Positions 24,957 to 33,950 of a stretch of 64,000 nucleotides of DNA are shown here, piece after piece. The stretch lies in the NCBI RefSeq assembly GCF_000499785.1, contig NZ_HG726029.1, positions 48,001 through 112,000 of the forward strand, read 5' to 3'. A program made the translations under genes and the position numbers. The DNA is from Bacteroides neonati (GTDB lineage Bacteria > Bacteroidota > Bacteroidia > Bacteroidales > Bacteroidaceae). How positions within the stretch are numbered: the stretch's first letter is position 1; every line of letters starts with the position of its first letter. The notes under the pieces were generated by a model. That model did not search any database, was not told where the DNA came from, and saw nothing but the letters and a program-made list of their open reading frames with translations.

Positions 24957-25805
24957 ATGAAAAAGATAGCAATTCAAGGAACAAGAGGCTCGTATCACGA
25001 TATAGCTGCACACCGTTATTTCGAAGGAGAAGAAATCGAATTAATCTGTTGTACTACGTTCGAGGATGTATTTGCAGCCATCCGAAAAGACAGTCAGGTC
25101 ATTGGTATGCTCGCTATCGAAAACACCATTGCCGGAAGCCTGCTTCACAACAATGAGCTGCTTCGACTGAGCGGTACACAGATCATCGGCGAATACAAAC
25201 TACGCATCTCGCATTGTTTCGTGTGTTTGCCCGATGAGGAGTGGGACGACATCACCGAGGTGAACTCGCACCCCATCGCCCTGATGCAATGCCGCGACTT
25301 CTTGCAACAACACCCACGCATCAAGGTAGTCGAAGCGGAAGATACCGCTTTGAGTGCCGAGATCATCAAGCGTGACGACTTGAAGGGACGTGCCGCCATC
25401 TGCTCGCGAGTAGCTGCCGAGCACTACGGAATGAAGATATTGCAGGAGGGCATCGAGACGAACAAGCATAACTTCACCCGCTTTCTGGTGGTATCCGATC
25501 CTTGGCAGGTCGATGAAACAGGCAGACAAACAACTGCCGAGAAGAACAAAGCCAGCATCGTATTCACTCTGCCACACACCGAAGGCAGCCTTTCGCAAGT
25601 ACTCTCCATCCTTTCATTCTACAACATCAACCTGACAAAGATACAATCGCTGCCCATCATCGGGCGGGAATGGGAATACCAATTCTACGTCGATGTAGCT
25701 TTCGGCGATTACGTCAGATACACACAAGCCATTACGGCCATCACCCCATTAACCAAGGAACTCAAAACATTAGGCGAATATGCAGAAGGAAAATCAAACG
25801 TTTAA
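24957..25805 (+). CDS. pheA: Prephenate dehydratase
   Basis: This 282-residue enzyme converts prephenate to phenylpyruvate in phenylalanine synthesis. The catalytic part has IQGTRGSYHDIAAHRYF, ENTIAGSLLHNNELL and the NFTRF motif (residues about 178-182), which holds the catalytic Thr. A C-terminal ACT domain (ASIVFTLPHTEGSLSQVL, then LTKIQSLPI) is the usual Phe-binding allosteric site. There is no fused chorismate mutase; that activity lies in the third gene. It is controlled by the attenuator just upstream and overlaps the next gene by 26 bases. Confidence 0.95.
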   Translation: MKKIAIQGTRGSYHDIAAHRYFEGEEIELICCTTFEDVFAAIRKDSQVIGMLAIENTIAGSLLHNNELLRLSGTQIIGEYKLRISHCFVCLPDEEWDDITEVNSHPIALMQCRDFLQQHPRIKVVEAEDTALSAEIIKRDDLKGRAAICSRVAAEHYGMKILQEGIETNKHNFTRFLVVSDPWQVDETGRQTTAEKNKASIVFTLPHTEGSLSQVLSILSFYNINLTKIQSLPIIGREWEYQFYVDVAFGDYVRYTQAITAITPLTKELKTLGEYAEGKSNV

Positions 25806-26964
25806 CATTGCTCCGGCCAACCGACTGACCGAGGTAAGCGAATACTACTTCTCGAGAAAGCTCAAAGAGGTAGCCCAGATGAATGCCGAGGGCAAAGATG
25901 TCATCAGTTTGGGCATCGGCAGTCCCGATATGCCTCCCGCACCCGAGGTGATTGATACCCTGTGCGTACAGGCACAACAACCCGGAGGACACGGCTATCA
26001 GCCTACCAACGGCATAGCCGAACTGCGTCAGGCGTTCGCCCGCTGGTACCACCAATCTTACGGAGTAGAGTTGGACCCGGCCACCGAGATTCAACCCCTG
26101 ATCGGATCGAAAGAAGGAATTCTGCATACCACACTCGCTTTTGTGAACCCGGGCGAACAGGTATTGGTACCCAATCCGGGCTACCCCACCTACACCTCGC
26201 TGAGCAAACTGCTGGGCGCAGAGGTGGTGACCTACGACCTGAAAGAAGAGAACGGCTGGATGCCCGACTTCGATGCGCTAGAGCAGATGGATCTAAGTCG
26301 CGTTAAGCTACTATGGACCAACTATCCGAATATGCCCACCGGAGCCAATGCAACGATGGAGACGTACATTCGTCTGGTAGACTTTGCCCGACGCAAAGGC
26401 ATCGTGGTGGTGAACGATAATCCGTACAGCTTCATCCTGAACGACCGTCCGCTGAGCATCCTCAGTGTGCCCGGTGCCAAGGAGTGCTGCATTGAGTTCA
26501 ACTCGATGAGCAAAAGCCACAACATGCCCGGATGGCGCATCGGCATGCTTGCCTCGAATGCACAGTTCGTACAGTGGATACTGAAGGTAAAAAGCAACAT
26601 CGACAGCGGTATGTTTCGGGCTGCACAACTGGCTGCTGCCAAAGCACTCGAAGCCGACGAAAGCTGGTACCAGGCCAACAACCGCAACTATGCCAACCGC
26701 AGGCATCTGGCCGGAGAAATTATGCATGCACTGGGATGCACGTATGATGAAAATCAGGTCGGTATGTTTCTTTGGGGCAAAATACCCGACTCGTGTGTAG
26801 AGGTAGAAGACCTCACCGAACGCGTATTGCACGAGGCACGCGTATTCATTACACCGGGATTCATCTTCGGCAGCAACGGCGCACGCTTCATTCGCCTTTC
26901 GCTCTGCTGCAAAGAGGAGAAACTACAAGAAGCACTCGACAGAATTAAACAAGCAATCAAGTAA
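25780..26964 (+). CDS. Class I/II pyridoxal-phosphate aminotransferase (aromatic/aspartate type)
   Basis: This 394-residue fold type I aminotransferase has PLP lysine K245 in SMSKSHNMPGWRIG, with NYPNMPTGA upstream as the substrate and cofactor site and NDNPYSFI carrying the Asp/Tyr. Its position between prephenate dehydratase and DAHP synthase implies transamination of phenylpyruvate and hydroxyphenylpyruvate, or of prephenate to arogenate. The sequence does not settle which. It overlaps pheA by 26 bases and precedes the next gene by 29. Confidence 0.88.
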   Translation: MQKENQTFNIAPANRLTEVSEYYFSRKLKEVAQMNAEGKDVISLGIGSPDMPPAPEVIDTLCVQAQQPGGHGYQPTNGIAELRQAFARWYHQSYGVELDPATEIQPLIGSKEGILHTTLAFVNPGEQVLVPNPGYPTYTSLSKLLGAEVVTYDLKEENGWMPDFDALEQMDLSRVKLLWTNYPNMPTGANATMETYIRLVDFARRKGIVVVNDNPYSFILNDRPLSILSVPGAKECCIEFNSMSKSHNMPGWRIGMLASNAQFVQWILKVKSNIDSGMFRAAQLAAAKALEADESWYQANNRNYANRRHLAGEIMHALGCTYDENQVGMFLWGKIPDSCVEVEDLTERVLHEARVFITPGFIFGSNGARFIRLSLCCKEEKLQEALDRIKQAIK

Positions 26965-26993
26965 TAACAAGAGAATAAAGATATAAAAGAAAT

Positions 26994-28058
26994 ATGGAAC
27001 TCGAATCAATTTTACTCCCCGGCGTTGAAGCCAAACGCCCCATTGTCATAGCCGGCCCCTGTAGTGCCGAGACAGAAGAACAAGTGATGAACACTGCCAA
27101 ACAACTGGCAGCCAAAGGACAGAAGATATACCGTGCAGGTATCTGGAAGCCACGTACCAAACCGGGAGGCTTCGAAGGCGTAGGCGTTGACGGCCTGGCT
27201 TGGTTGAAGGAGGTAAAAAAGGAAACCGGCATGTACGTAGCAACGGAAGTTGCCACAGCCAAGCACGTGTACGAATGTTTGAAAGCAGGAATCGATCTGC
27301 TTTGGGTAGGTGCGCGCACCACCGCCAACCCGTTTGCCGTACAGGAGATAGCCGATGCACTGAAAGGTGTCGACATTCCGGTATTGGTAAAGAATCCGGT
27401 AAACCCCGACCTAGAACTTTGGATCGGCGCACTGGAACGCATTCACAATGCAGGACTGAAACGTCTGGGAGCCATTCACCGTGGTTTCAGTTCGTACGAT
27501 AAAAAGCTGTACCGTAACCTTCCGCAATGGCATATCCCCATCGAACTGCGCCGCCGTTTGCCCGAGCTGCCTATCTTCTGCGACCCGAGCCACATCGGTG
27601 GACAGCGGGAGTTGATAGCACCGCTTTGCCAGCAAGCCATGGATTTGAACTTCGACGGACTGATCGTTGAGAGCCACTGTACCCCCGACTGTGCGTGGAG
27701 TGATGCCTCGCAACAGGTAACACCCGATGCACTGGATTACATCCTCAACCTGCTGGTGATTCGTACCGAAACGCAAACCACCGAAAGCCTGAGCCAACTG
27801 CGCAAACAGATCGACGAATGCGACGACAACCTGATTCAGGAACTGGCTAAGCGCATGCGTATCGCCAGAGAGATCGGTACCTACAAGAAAGAACACGGCA
27901 TGACGGTGTTACAATCGGTACGATACAACGAGATTTTAGAGAAACGCGGCACGCAAGGCGAGCAATGCGACATGGATGCAGCGTTTATAAAGCATGTATT
28001 CGAAGCCATACACGAAGAGTCGGTGCGTCAACAGATGGAAATTATCAACAAACAATAA
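26994..28058 (+). CDS. Bifunctional DAHP synthase / chorismate mutase
   Basis: This 354-residue fusion has an N-terminal type I-beta DAHP synthase (about 1-255) with GPCSAE, IYRAGIWKPRTKPGGFEG shown as RAGIWKPRTKPGGFEG, GARTTANPFAVQ and CDPSHIGG, and a C-terminal AroQ chorismate mutase (about 262-350) with LRKQIDECDDNLIQELAKR. DAHP synthase starts the shikimate pathway and the mutase makes prephenate, so this gene feeds both branches of the operon. The fused mutase may serve as an allosteric sensor (known in the family, inferred here). Confidence 0.94.
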   Translation: MELESILLPGVEAKRPIVIAGPCSAETEEQVMNTAKQLAAKGQKIYRAGIWKPRTKPGGFEGVGVDGLAWLKEVKKETGMYVATEVATAKHVYECLKAGIDLLWVGARTTANPFAVQEIADALKGVDIPVLVKNPVNPDLELWIGALERIHNAGLKRLGAIHRGFSSYDKKLYRNLPQWHIPIELRRRLPELPIFCDPSHIGGQRELIAPLCQQAMDLNFDGLIVESHCTPDCAWSDASQQVTPDALDYILNLLVIRTETQTTESLSQLRKQIDECDDNLIQELAKRMRIAREIGTYKKEHGMTVLQSVRYNEILEKRGTQGEQCDMDAAFIKHVFEAIHEESVRQQMEIINKQ

Positions 28059-28068
28059 CCGGATCGTC

Positions 28069-28842
28069 ATGCGCATATTAATACTCGGAGCCGGGAAAAT
28101 GGGCTCCTTCTTTACCGATATCTTAAGCTTCCAGCACGAAACGGCCGTGTTTGATACCAATCCGCATCAACTGCGGTTTGTATACAATACGTACCGTTTC
28201 ACCACACTCGAAGAGATCAAGGAGTTCGAACCGGAGTTGGTGATCAATGCTGTAACCGTTAAATATACCATCGATGCTTTCCGTCTGGTATTGCCCGTAT
28301 TGCCCAAAGAGTGTATCATCAGTGATATTGCTTCGGTTAAGAATGGCTTAAAGAAGTTTTACGAAGAGAGTGGCTTTCGCTATGTATCCTCTCACCCCAT
28401 GTTCGGGCCAACCTTTGCGACGCTCAACAACCTGGGTCACGAGAACGCCATCCTCATCAGCGAAAGCGACCACATGGGTAAGATTTTCTTTAAAGACCTG
28501 TACCACACACTGAATCTGAACATCTTCGAATACACCTTCGAGGAGCACGACGATACAGTGGCTTATTCGCTCTCGATTCCTTTTGTGTCGACATTGGTTT
28601 TTGCCGGTGTCATGAAGCATCAAGAAGCACCGGGCACTACCTTCAAAAAGCACATGGCCATCGCCAAGGGGTTATTGAGCGAAGACGACTATCTGCTACA
28701 GGAGATTCTCTTCAATCCGCGCACACCGGCACAGGTCGAAAAGATTCGTACAGAACTCAAAAACCTACAACAGATTATCTCGGAGAAAGATGCCGAAGCC
28801 ATGAAACGCTTCCTGACCAAAGTGCGCGAGAACATTAAATAA
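28069..28842 (+). CDS. tyrA: Prephenate dehydrogenase
   Basis: This 257-residue NAD(P)-dependent enzyme converts prephenate to 4-hydroxyphenylpyruvate for tyrosine. It starts with the Rossmann motif ILGAGKMGSFF, followed by SDIASVK and SSHPMFGPT (the catalytic His region). ATG at 28069 is chosen because it sits directly before the Rossmann strand; the longer frame upstream lies inside the preceding gene. It ends the Phe/Tyr operon, which with this gene covers both amino acids from prephenate. Confidence 0.93.
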   Translation: MRILILGAGKMGSFFTDILSFQHETAVFDTNPHQLRFVYNTYRFTTLEEIKEFEPELVINAVTVKYTIDAFRLVLPVLPKECIISDIASVKNGLKKFYEESGFRYVSSHPMFGPTFATLNNLGHENAILISESDHMGKIFFKDLYHTLNLNIFEYTFEEHDDTVAYSLSIPFVSTLVFAGVMKHQEAPGTTFKKHMAIAKGLLSEDDYLLQEILFNPRTPAQVEKIRTELKNLQQIISEKDAEAMKRFLTKVRENIK

Positions 28843-28847
28843 TGCAC

Positions 28848-28878
28848 TTGGTTATCCCGGAAATATCATGTACCTTTG
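28848..28878 (+). promoter_or_regulatory. Promoter of dnaG
   Basis: TTGG at 28848-28851 and TACCTTTG at 28871-28878 are separated by 19 bases and match the Bacteroidetes -33/-7 consensus. The dnaG ATG lies 28 bases downstream of the -7 box. Confidence 0.7.
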
Positions 28879-28906
28879 TGTTCGCTAAAAGAAAAGCTAA
28901 GAATCA

Positions 28907-30904
28907 ATGATAGATCAAGGAACCATAGACCGCATACTCGATGCCGCACAGATTGTGGACGTAGTATCCGAATTCGTCACTCTGCGTAAACGGGGAGTGA
29001 ACTTCACCGGTCTCTGCCCGTTCCACAACGAGAAAACACCCTCGTTCAGCGTCTCTCCTGCCAAAGGGTTGTGCAAATGTTTCAGTTGCGGAAAGGGCGG
29101 AAACGCCGTGCACTTCATCATGGAACACGAACAGATGTCGTACTACGAAGCCCTGAAGTATCTGGCTAAGAAGTACCACATCGAAATCAAAGAGCGCGAA
29201 CTGAGCAACGAGGAGAAACAGGCGCAAAGCACCCGCGAAAGTATGTTCATCGTGAACAACTACGCCCGCGATTACTTTCAAAACATCCTGCGTAACCACG
29301 TCGACGGACAAGCCATTGGATTGGCTTATTTCCGTCAACGTGGTTTTCGCGATGATATTATCGATAAGTTTCAACTCGGATTCAGTACGGACAGCCACGA
29401 CGCGTTGGCACAAGAGGCACAACGCAAGGGTTTCAAAAAAGAGTTCTTGATCAAAACCGGACTCTGTTACGAGACCGACGACCACAGACTGCGAGATCGC
29501 TTCTGGGGGCGTGTCATGTTTCCCGTACACACCCTTTCGGGCAAGGTGGTTGCCTTTGGCGGTCGCGTGCTAAGTACCGAAAACAAAAAACTGGCCAAAT
29601 ACGTCAATTCTCCCGAATCGGAGATCTACCACAAGAGTGCTGAGCTCTACGGTATCTACTTTGCCAAGCAAGCCATCGTAAAACAGGATCGCTGCTTCTT
29701 GGTAGAGGGGTATACCGACGTAATCTCGATGCACCAATCGGGTGTTGAGAATGTCGTTTCTTCGTCGGGCACCTCACTTACGGGTGGACAGATACGACTG
29801 ATCCATCGCTTTACCAACAACATCACCGTGCTTTATGATGGTGATATGGCAGGTATCAAAGCGTCGATCCGTGGTATCGATATGCTGCTCGAAGAGGGTA
29901 TGAACATCAAGGTGTGTCTGCTGCCCGATGGCGACGACCCCGACTCGTTTGCCCGCAAGCATAATGCAACCGAATTTCAGCAATTCATTCAAGAGCATGA
30001 AACCGACTTTATCCGCTTCAAGACCAATTTATTGATGGACGAAGCAGGCAAAGACCCCATCAAGCGAGCGGAGCTGATCAGTGATATCGTGCGAAGCATA
30101 TCGGTTATTCCCGAAGCGATTATCCGCTCGGTTTACATCAAAGAGTGTAGTCAGGCACTACATGTCGAGGAGAGGTTGCTTGTAGCCGAAGTAGCTAAGT
30201 TGAAAGAGATTCAGGCCGAGAAAGACAATAAACCTTCGGCAGCCACCAATGCTGCTGCTTCGATGGCCTCACCGACCGACGAACAATCACCCTTCCCCCC
30301 CGATGAAGTGTATGAATCATTCATCCCGCAAGAGGGCAAGGAGGGACAAGAGTTTTATAAATACGAACGACTGATTATCCAAACGCTGATTCGTTATGGC
30401 GAGAAAGTGCTTTGCAATGTGCCCAATGAAGAGGGAGAGGAGATTCCCATCACCGTTATTGAATACATCATCAACGACCTGAAAGAGGATGATCTGGCCT
30501 TTCACAACCCACAACACCGCTTCATTCTGAACGAAGCAGGAGGGCATATTCATGATGCAGGGTTTGTGGCGGAGCGTTATTTCCTGGCACACCCGGATCA
30601 AGCCATCAGCAAACTGACATCAGATCTGGCAAGTGACCGTTACCAGCTAAGCAAGTATCATTCAAAAACGCAGAAACTCGTAACCGACGAAGAGCGTCTG
30701 CTCGACTTGGTTCCTACACTGATGATTAACTTCAAGAATGCCATCGTAGCCGAGGAGCTGAAGCACATCATGTATGCGCTCCAAAACCCCGAAACGGCCA
30801 AAGACGATGCTAAATGTGCCGTACTGATGAAGCGTTATCTGGAGATGAAGCAAATTCAGAGCTTGATGGCGAAGCGGTTGGGAGATCGTGTTGTATTGCG
30901 CTAA
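28907..30904 (+). CDS. dnaG: DNA primase DnaG
   Basis: This 665-residue enzyme makes RNA primers for replication. The N-terminal CHC2 zinc finger has C37 and H40 in CPFHNEKTPSF and two Cys in CFSCGKGG. The Toprim domain has VEGYTD (E267) and DGDMAG (D311, D313). The C-terminal helicase-binding region follows after about 430, with an acidic, low-complexity linker. It has its own promoter and ends before a hairpin shared with the convergent GH88 gene. Confidence 0.95.
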   Translation: MIDQGTIDRILDAAQIVDVVSEFVTLRKRGVNFTGLCPFHNEKTPSFSVSPAKGLCKCFSCGKGGNAVHFIMEHEQMSYYEALKYLAKKYHIEIKERELSNEEKQAQSTRESMFIVNNYARDYFQNILRNHVDGQAIGLAYFRQRGFRDDIIDKFQLGFSTDSHDALAQEAQRKGFKKEFLIKTGLCYETDDHRLRDRFWGRVMFPVHTLSGKVVAFGGRVLSTENKKLAKYVNSPESEIYHKSAELYGIYFAKQAIVKQDRCFLVEGYTDVISMHQSGVENVVSSSGTSLTGGQIRLIHRFTNNITVLYDGDMAGIKASIRGIDMLLEEGMNIKVCLLPDGDDPDSFARKHNATEFQQFIQEHETDFIRFKTNLLMDEAGKDPIKRAELISDIVRSISVIPEAIIRSVYIKECSQALHVEERLLVAEVAKLKEIQAEKDNKPSAATNAAASMASPTDEQSPFPPDEVYESFIPQEGKEGQEFYKYERLIIQTLIRYGEKVLCNVPNEEGEEIPITVIEYIINDLKEDDLAFHNPQHRFILNEAGGHIHDAGFVAERYFLAHPDQAISKLTSDLASDRYQLSKYHSKTQKLVTDEERLLDLVPTLMINFKNAIVAEELKHIMYALQNPETAKDDAKCAVLMKRYLEMKQIQSLMAKRLGDRVVLR

Positions 30905-30945
30905 AGCATCACTCAACACAACCTCCCTCTTTTAGCAAGCAAAAC

Positions 30946-30984
30946 CAAGATACGATATTCACGATAACATCTGCTCGTATCTTG
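30946..30984. terminator. Bidirectional terminator between dnaG and the GH88 gene
   Basis: CAAGATACGA (30946-30955) is a perfect mirror of TCGTATCTTG (30975-30984), with a 19-base loop. The plus strand continues TTACTTTT and the minus strand GGTTTTGCTT, so both convergent genes could end here. Confidence 0.65.
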
Positions 30985-32181
30985 TTACTTTTCCAAATCT
31001 AGCTTTCTTTTCAATGCCTCTAAATAATAATAATCTGCGTAATTGAGTGGCACATCAATCTCACTATTGTGCGGAATACTACCCACGCTATGTTCTAATA
31101 GAAAATTCCCATTTGTACCTAATGCCGCACAGTAAGCCGAAGAACTCAACGAATTCATGATTCTATCGGCATATCCTTTATAAGAAGAAGCATCCGGGAT
31201 ATCATATGTGCTAATTTCATAAAGCGCAGCAGCCATACAAGAAGCAGTTGATACGTCGCGAGGTTCGTTGGGAATTTTAGGAGCATCCATATCCCAATAA
31301 GGAATCAGATCGGAGGGCATAGCTGGATGATTTTTCATAAACGTAAACGTTTTAAGTGCTTGATTAAGGTATCTAAGATCCTTGGTTTCGCGATAGCAAA
31401 CCGTAAACCCATACACAGCCCAAGCTTGTCCTCGAGACCAAACTGATTCGTGAGCATATCCTTGTGCCGTGTGTCGATTACGTACGGAACCATCTTTCAG
31501 GTTATAATCAATCACATGGTAACAGCTCCCATTAGGGCGAAAATGTTCGGTCAGCGTACGATCAGCATGAGCAACGGCTATTTGATAGAACGTTGAATCA
31601 CCCGATAAACGGGTAGCTTCAAAAAGTAGTTCCAAGTTCATCATATTATCGATGATAACCGGGCACTCCCAACCACGCTGACTCATCCATCCGCGGTCCA
31701 CGTTCCAACTCTGAATGACATTTGCTTGCTTACGAAAACGAGTTGACAGAGATTTAGCCGCTTGAATGATAACCGCGGGATAAGTGGTATCTTTAGTCAA
31801 TCTCCACCCGTTACCAAAACTGCAATTGATAATAAAACCAATATCATGATGCCAAGTCAAGTTTTCGGCTTCACGGATGGCTTCGGTATATTTACGAGCT
31901 GGAGGCAAAAGTGTAGAATCTCCCGAAAGTTCATACAAATACCATACACTTCCGGGGAAAAAGCCACTGCGCCAATCAGTGTAACTGCAATTATAGACTG
32001 ATCCATCCGATTTCAAGGTAACCGGATTCAAACATTTACCACTTGCCTCAATGACATCGATGGCAAGCCCCAATTGTTTTCGGGCATGCTTAATTGGCCG
32101 ATCCATCACAGTTTCTGGCTGTGCCGACAAGGGAGCAAAGATAAAGCAGGAAAGAAAAAAAATATAAAATCTTACTATCAT
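30985..32181 (-). CDS. GH88 unsaturated glucuronyl hydrolase
   Basis: This 398-residue secreted (alpha/alpha)6 enzyme removes 4,5-unsaturated glucuronic acid from lyase-generated oligosaccharides. A signal peptide (IFFLSCFIFAPLSAQ) is followed by TDWRSGFFPGSVWYLYEL. The two catalytic Asp candidates are D113 in HDIGF and D178 in IIDNMMNLELL; SRGQAWAVYGF and NYADYYYLEAL are also family motifs. ATG at 32181 is chosen over an upstream one because it starts the signal peptide. It is the last gene of a two-SusCD locus and the only enzyme of that locus. Confidence 0.9.
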   Translation of the reverse strand: MIVRFYIFFLSCFIFAPLSAQPETVMDRPIKHARKQLGLAIDVIEASGKCLNPVTLKSDGSVYNCSYTDWRSGFFPGSVWYLYELSGDSTLLPPARKYTEAIREAENLTWHHDIGFIINCSFGNGWRLTKDTTYPAVIIQAAKSLSTRFRKQANVIQSWNVDRGWMSQRGWECPVIIDNMMNLELLFEATRLSGDSTFYQIAVAHADRTLTEHFRPNGSCYHVIDYNLKDGSVRNRHTAQGYAHESVWSRGQAWAVYGFTVCYRETKDLRYLNQALKTFTFMKNHPAMPSDLIPYWDMDAPKIPNEPRDVSTASCMAAALYEISTYDIPDASSYKGYADRIMNSLSSSAYCAALGTNGNFLLEHSVGSIPHNSEIDVPLNYADYYYLEALKRKLDLEK

Positions 32182-32207
32182 AATGAATGTGTTAAGTATA
32201 AAATAGA

Positions 32208-32244
32208 AAGGCTGTGTTAAGACACATAGGTTTAACACAGCCTT
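32208..32244 (-). terminator. Terminator between susD and the GH88 gene
   Basis: AAGGCTGTGTTAA (32208-32220) is perfectly mirrored by TTAACACAGCCTT (32232-32244), a 13-bp stem with an 11-base loop. On the minus strand TTTCTATTTTAT follows, and on the plus strand CTTTTGTATTTTTT. It would reduce transcription into the GH88 gene. Confidence 0.75.
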
Positions 32245-32259
32245 CTTTTGTATTTTTTA

Positions 32260-33936
32260 TTACCAACCCGTATTTTGTTTCAGATGACCATTCTTAAACA
32301 ACTCGGAATTTGCTATCGGATAGAAATATAATTTATCTTCTATCTTACGAGACTCTAGCAGTACCTTTTCATAGTGTACGGCAGCACCCTCTTTGGTGAT
32401 TTTAACGGCATAAATATCTTTGGATGCATCTAACTCCTTCCATCGACGAAGATCCCAGAATCGATGCCCTTCGAAAGCCAACTCCACTCTACGTTCATTT
32501 TTCAAACGCTTCATAAATTCTTCGACCGATAATGTATTGGGTAAAACCGGCATTTTCACACTGTTTCTACCACGTACTGCATTGACGGCATCGAGTGCAG
32601 ACATTTTACAAACAGGCGTCGTGTAGTTAATATCACCGTAAGCATTAACCATGGCCTCGGCATAATTTAATAATACTTCTGCATAACGAAATAATATCCA
32701 ACTATGCTGTAGCGTAGCCGGCGTTTGTCCAGACTCGAAACTCACGTTGTTATTTACATATTTACGTAGGTAATAACCAGTTACTGTAGCATTAGGTAAT
32801 GGCAAGGCATTCGCTCCACCTTCCCAAACTTCTATAGCCACATTTTTAGGCCATTTCATGCCGTTATGTACAATAGTAAGGTAAAAACGCGGATCTCTAT
32901 TGGCATAAGGATTCTTTCGCATCTCTTCTTCATTCCAATCGAACAGACTCCCATCAACCATTTCAAAAGCAGAGGCAAGGTTTTCGGTAGGACAGGTAGA
33001 TGTTCCACCACCGGCAACACCCATGGGAAAATTGCCTGATTCGAAGGTATTACTTACTCCGATAGAGCGCACCCAAATATTCTCTGAACTCTTGTAGTTT
33101 TCAGCCCCAAATAAATTACTAAAGCTACCATCTAGTACACAACCCAAAGTTGTGTTGTCATTGATGATTTCCGCAGCAGCTTCAGCTGCAATGATCCATT
33201 TATTCTTATCGTTACTCGGATTGAATAACGGACTTGCTGCATACAACGTGGCACGAGCCTTCAAAGCCAAGGCTACTGCTTTCGTAGCACGTCCTTTTTC
33301 GTCGCTCTTGAAACCTTTCACATACGTGAGCGGAAGCCTTTTTGCCACATCGGTACACTCTGCAATGATGAAATTCAGAATCTCGGTTGCCGATGTCGGT
33401 TGCACTTCATTCGCTTCATTGTCTGTCAGTGTTTTAGTAATTAAAGGAATGTTTTGATAACGCTTCACTAATTCGAAATAGAAATAGGCACGAAGGTATC
33501 TCACCTCATCTTCATGCACTACGTAAGCTTTCATCCAGTCTGCATAATCAATGTTGTATTTCCATTCATCGAAAGTGAGACCACAAAGATTTTCCAAATA
33601 GAAGTTTGCATCATAAATGCCTCTATAGTAATAACCGTATAGATCGTCTATTGTGTAAGTAGGCGACCATGTTCCGTTTACAAAACGTTGTATATTCGAC
33701 CCCTCATACACATGGATAGCATCGTCTGTAGCCGCATCCTGCATAGCACCATCGGTGTTCAGAAAATCATGTGTCACATAGCCATACACATTGGTCACAT
33801 ATTGCTTTACATGATTGTAATTTCCTTTAATCTGATCCAGTGAATAATTGTCTGATTCATCGCAATCCATAAAGTCACAAGCGGCAAACAAGCTTAGCGA
33901 CAAGAATAGAATAAAGTAATTCTTTATAAGTTTCAT
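32260..33936 (-). CDS. SusD/RagB-family lipoprotein (PUL pair 1)
   Basis: This 558-residue lipoprotein has a signal peptide and lipobox LFAAC, then DFMDCDESDNYSLDQI. Its conserved C-terminal RagB region has LHSWILFRYAEVLLNYAEAM shown as ILFRYAEVLLNYAEAM and RLKNERRVELAFEGHRFWDL. It partners the shorter SusC immediately upstream (14 bases). A second in-frame ATG at 33948 is possible, but ATG at 33936 gives the more usual signal peptide. Confidence 0.92.
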   Translation of the reverse strand: MKLIKNYFILFLSLSLFAACDFMDCDESDNYSLDQIKGNYNHVKQYVTNVYGYVTHDFLNTDGAMQDAATDDAIHVYEGSNIQRFVNGTWSPTYTIDDLYGYYYRGIYDANFYLENLCGLTFDEWKYNIDYADWMKAYVVHEDEVRYLRAYFYFELVKRYQNIPLITKTLTDNEANEVQPTSATEILNFIIAECTDVAKRLPLTYVKGFKSDEKGRATKAVALALKARATLYAASPLFNPSNDKNKWIIAAEAAAEIINDNTTLGCVLDGSFSNLFGAENYKSSENIWVRSIGVSNTFESGNFPMGVAGGGTSTCPTENLASAFEMVDGSLFDWNEEEMRKNPYANRDPRFYLTIVHNGMKWPKNVAIEVWEGGANALPLPNATVTGYYLRKYVNNNVSFESGQTPATLQHSWILFRYAEVLLNYAEAMVNAYGDINYTTPVCKMSALDAVNAVRGRNSVKMPVLPNTLSVEEFMKRLKNERRVELAFEGHRFWDLRRWKELDASKDIYAVKITKEGAAVHYEKVLLESRKIEDKLYFYPIANSELFKNGHLKQNTGW

Positions 33937-33950
33937 ACTAATCAACATTT

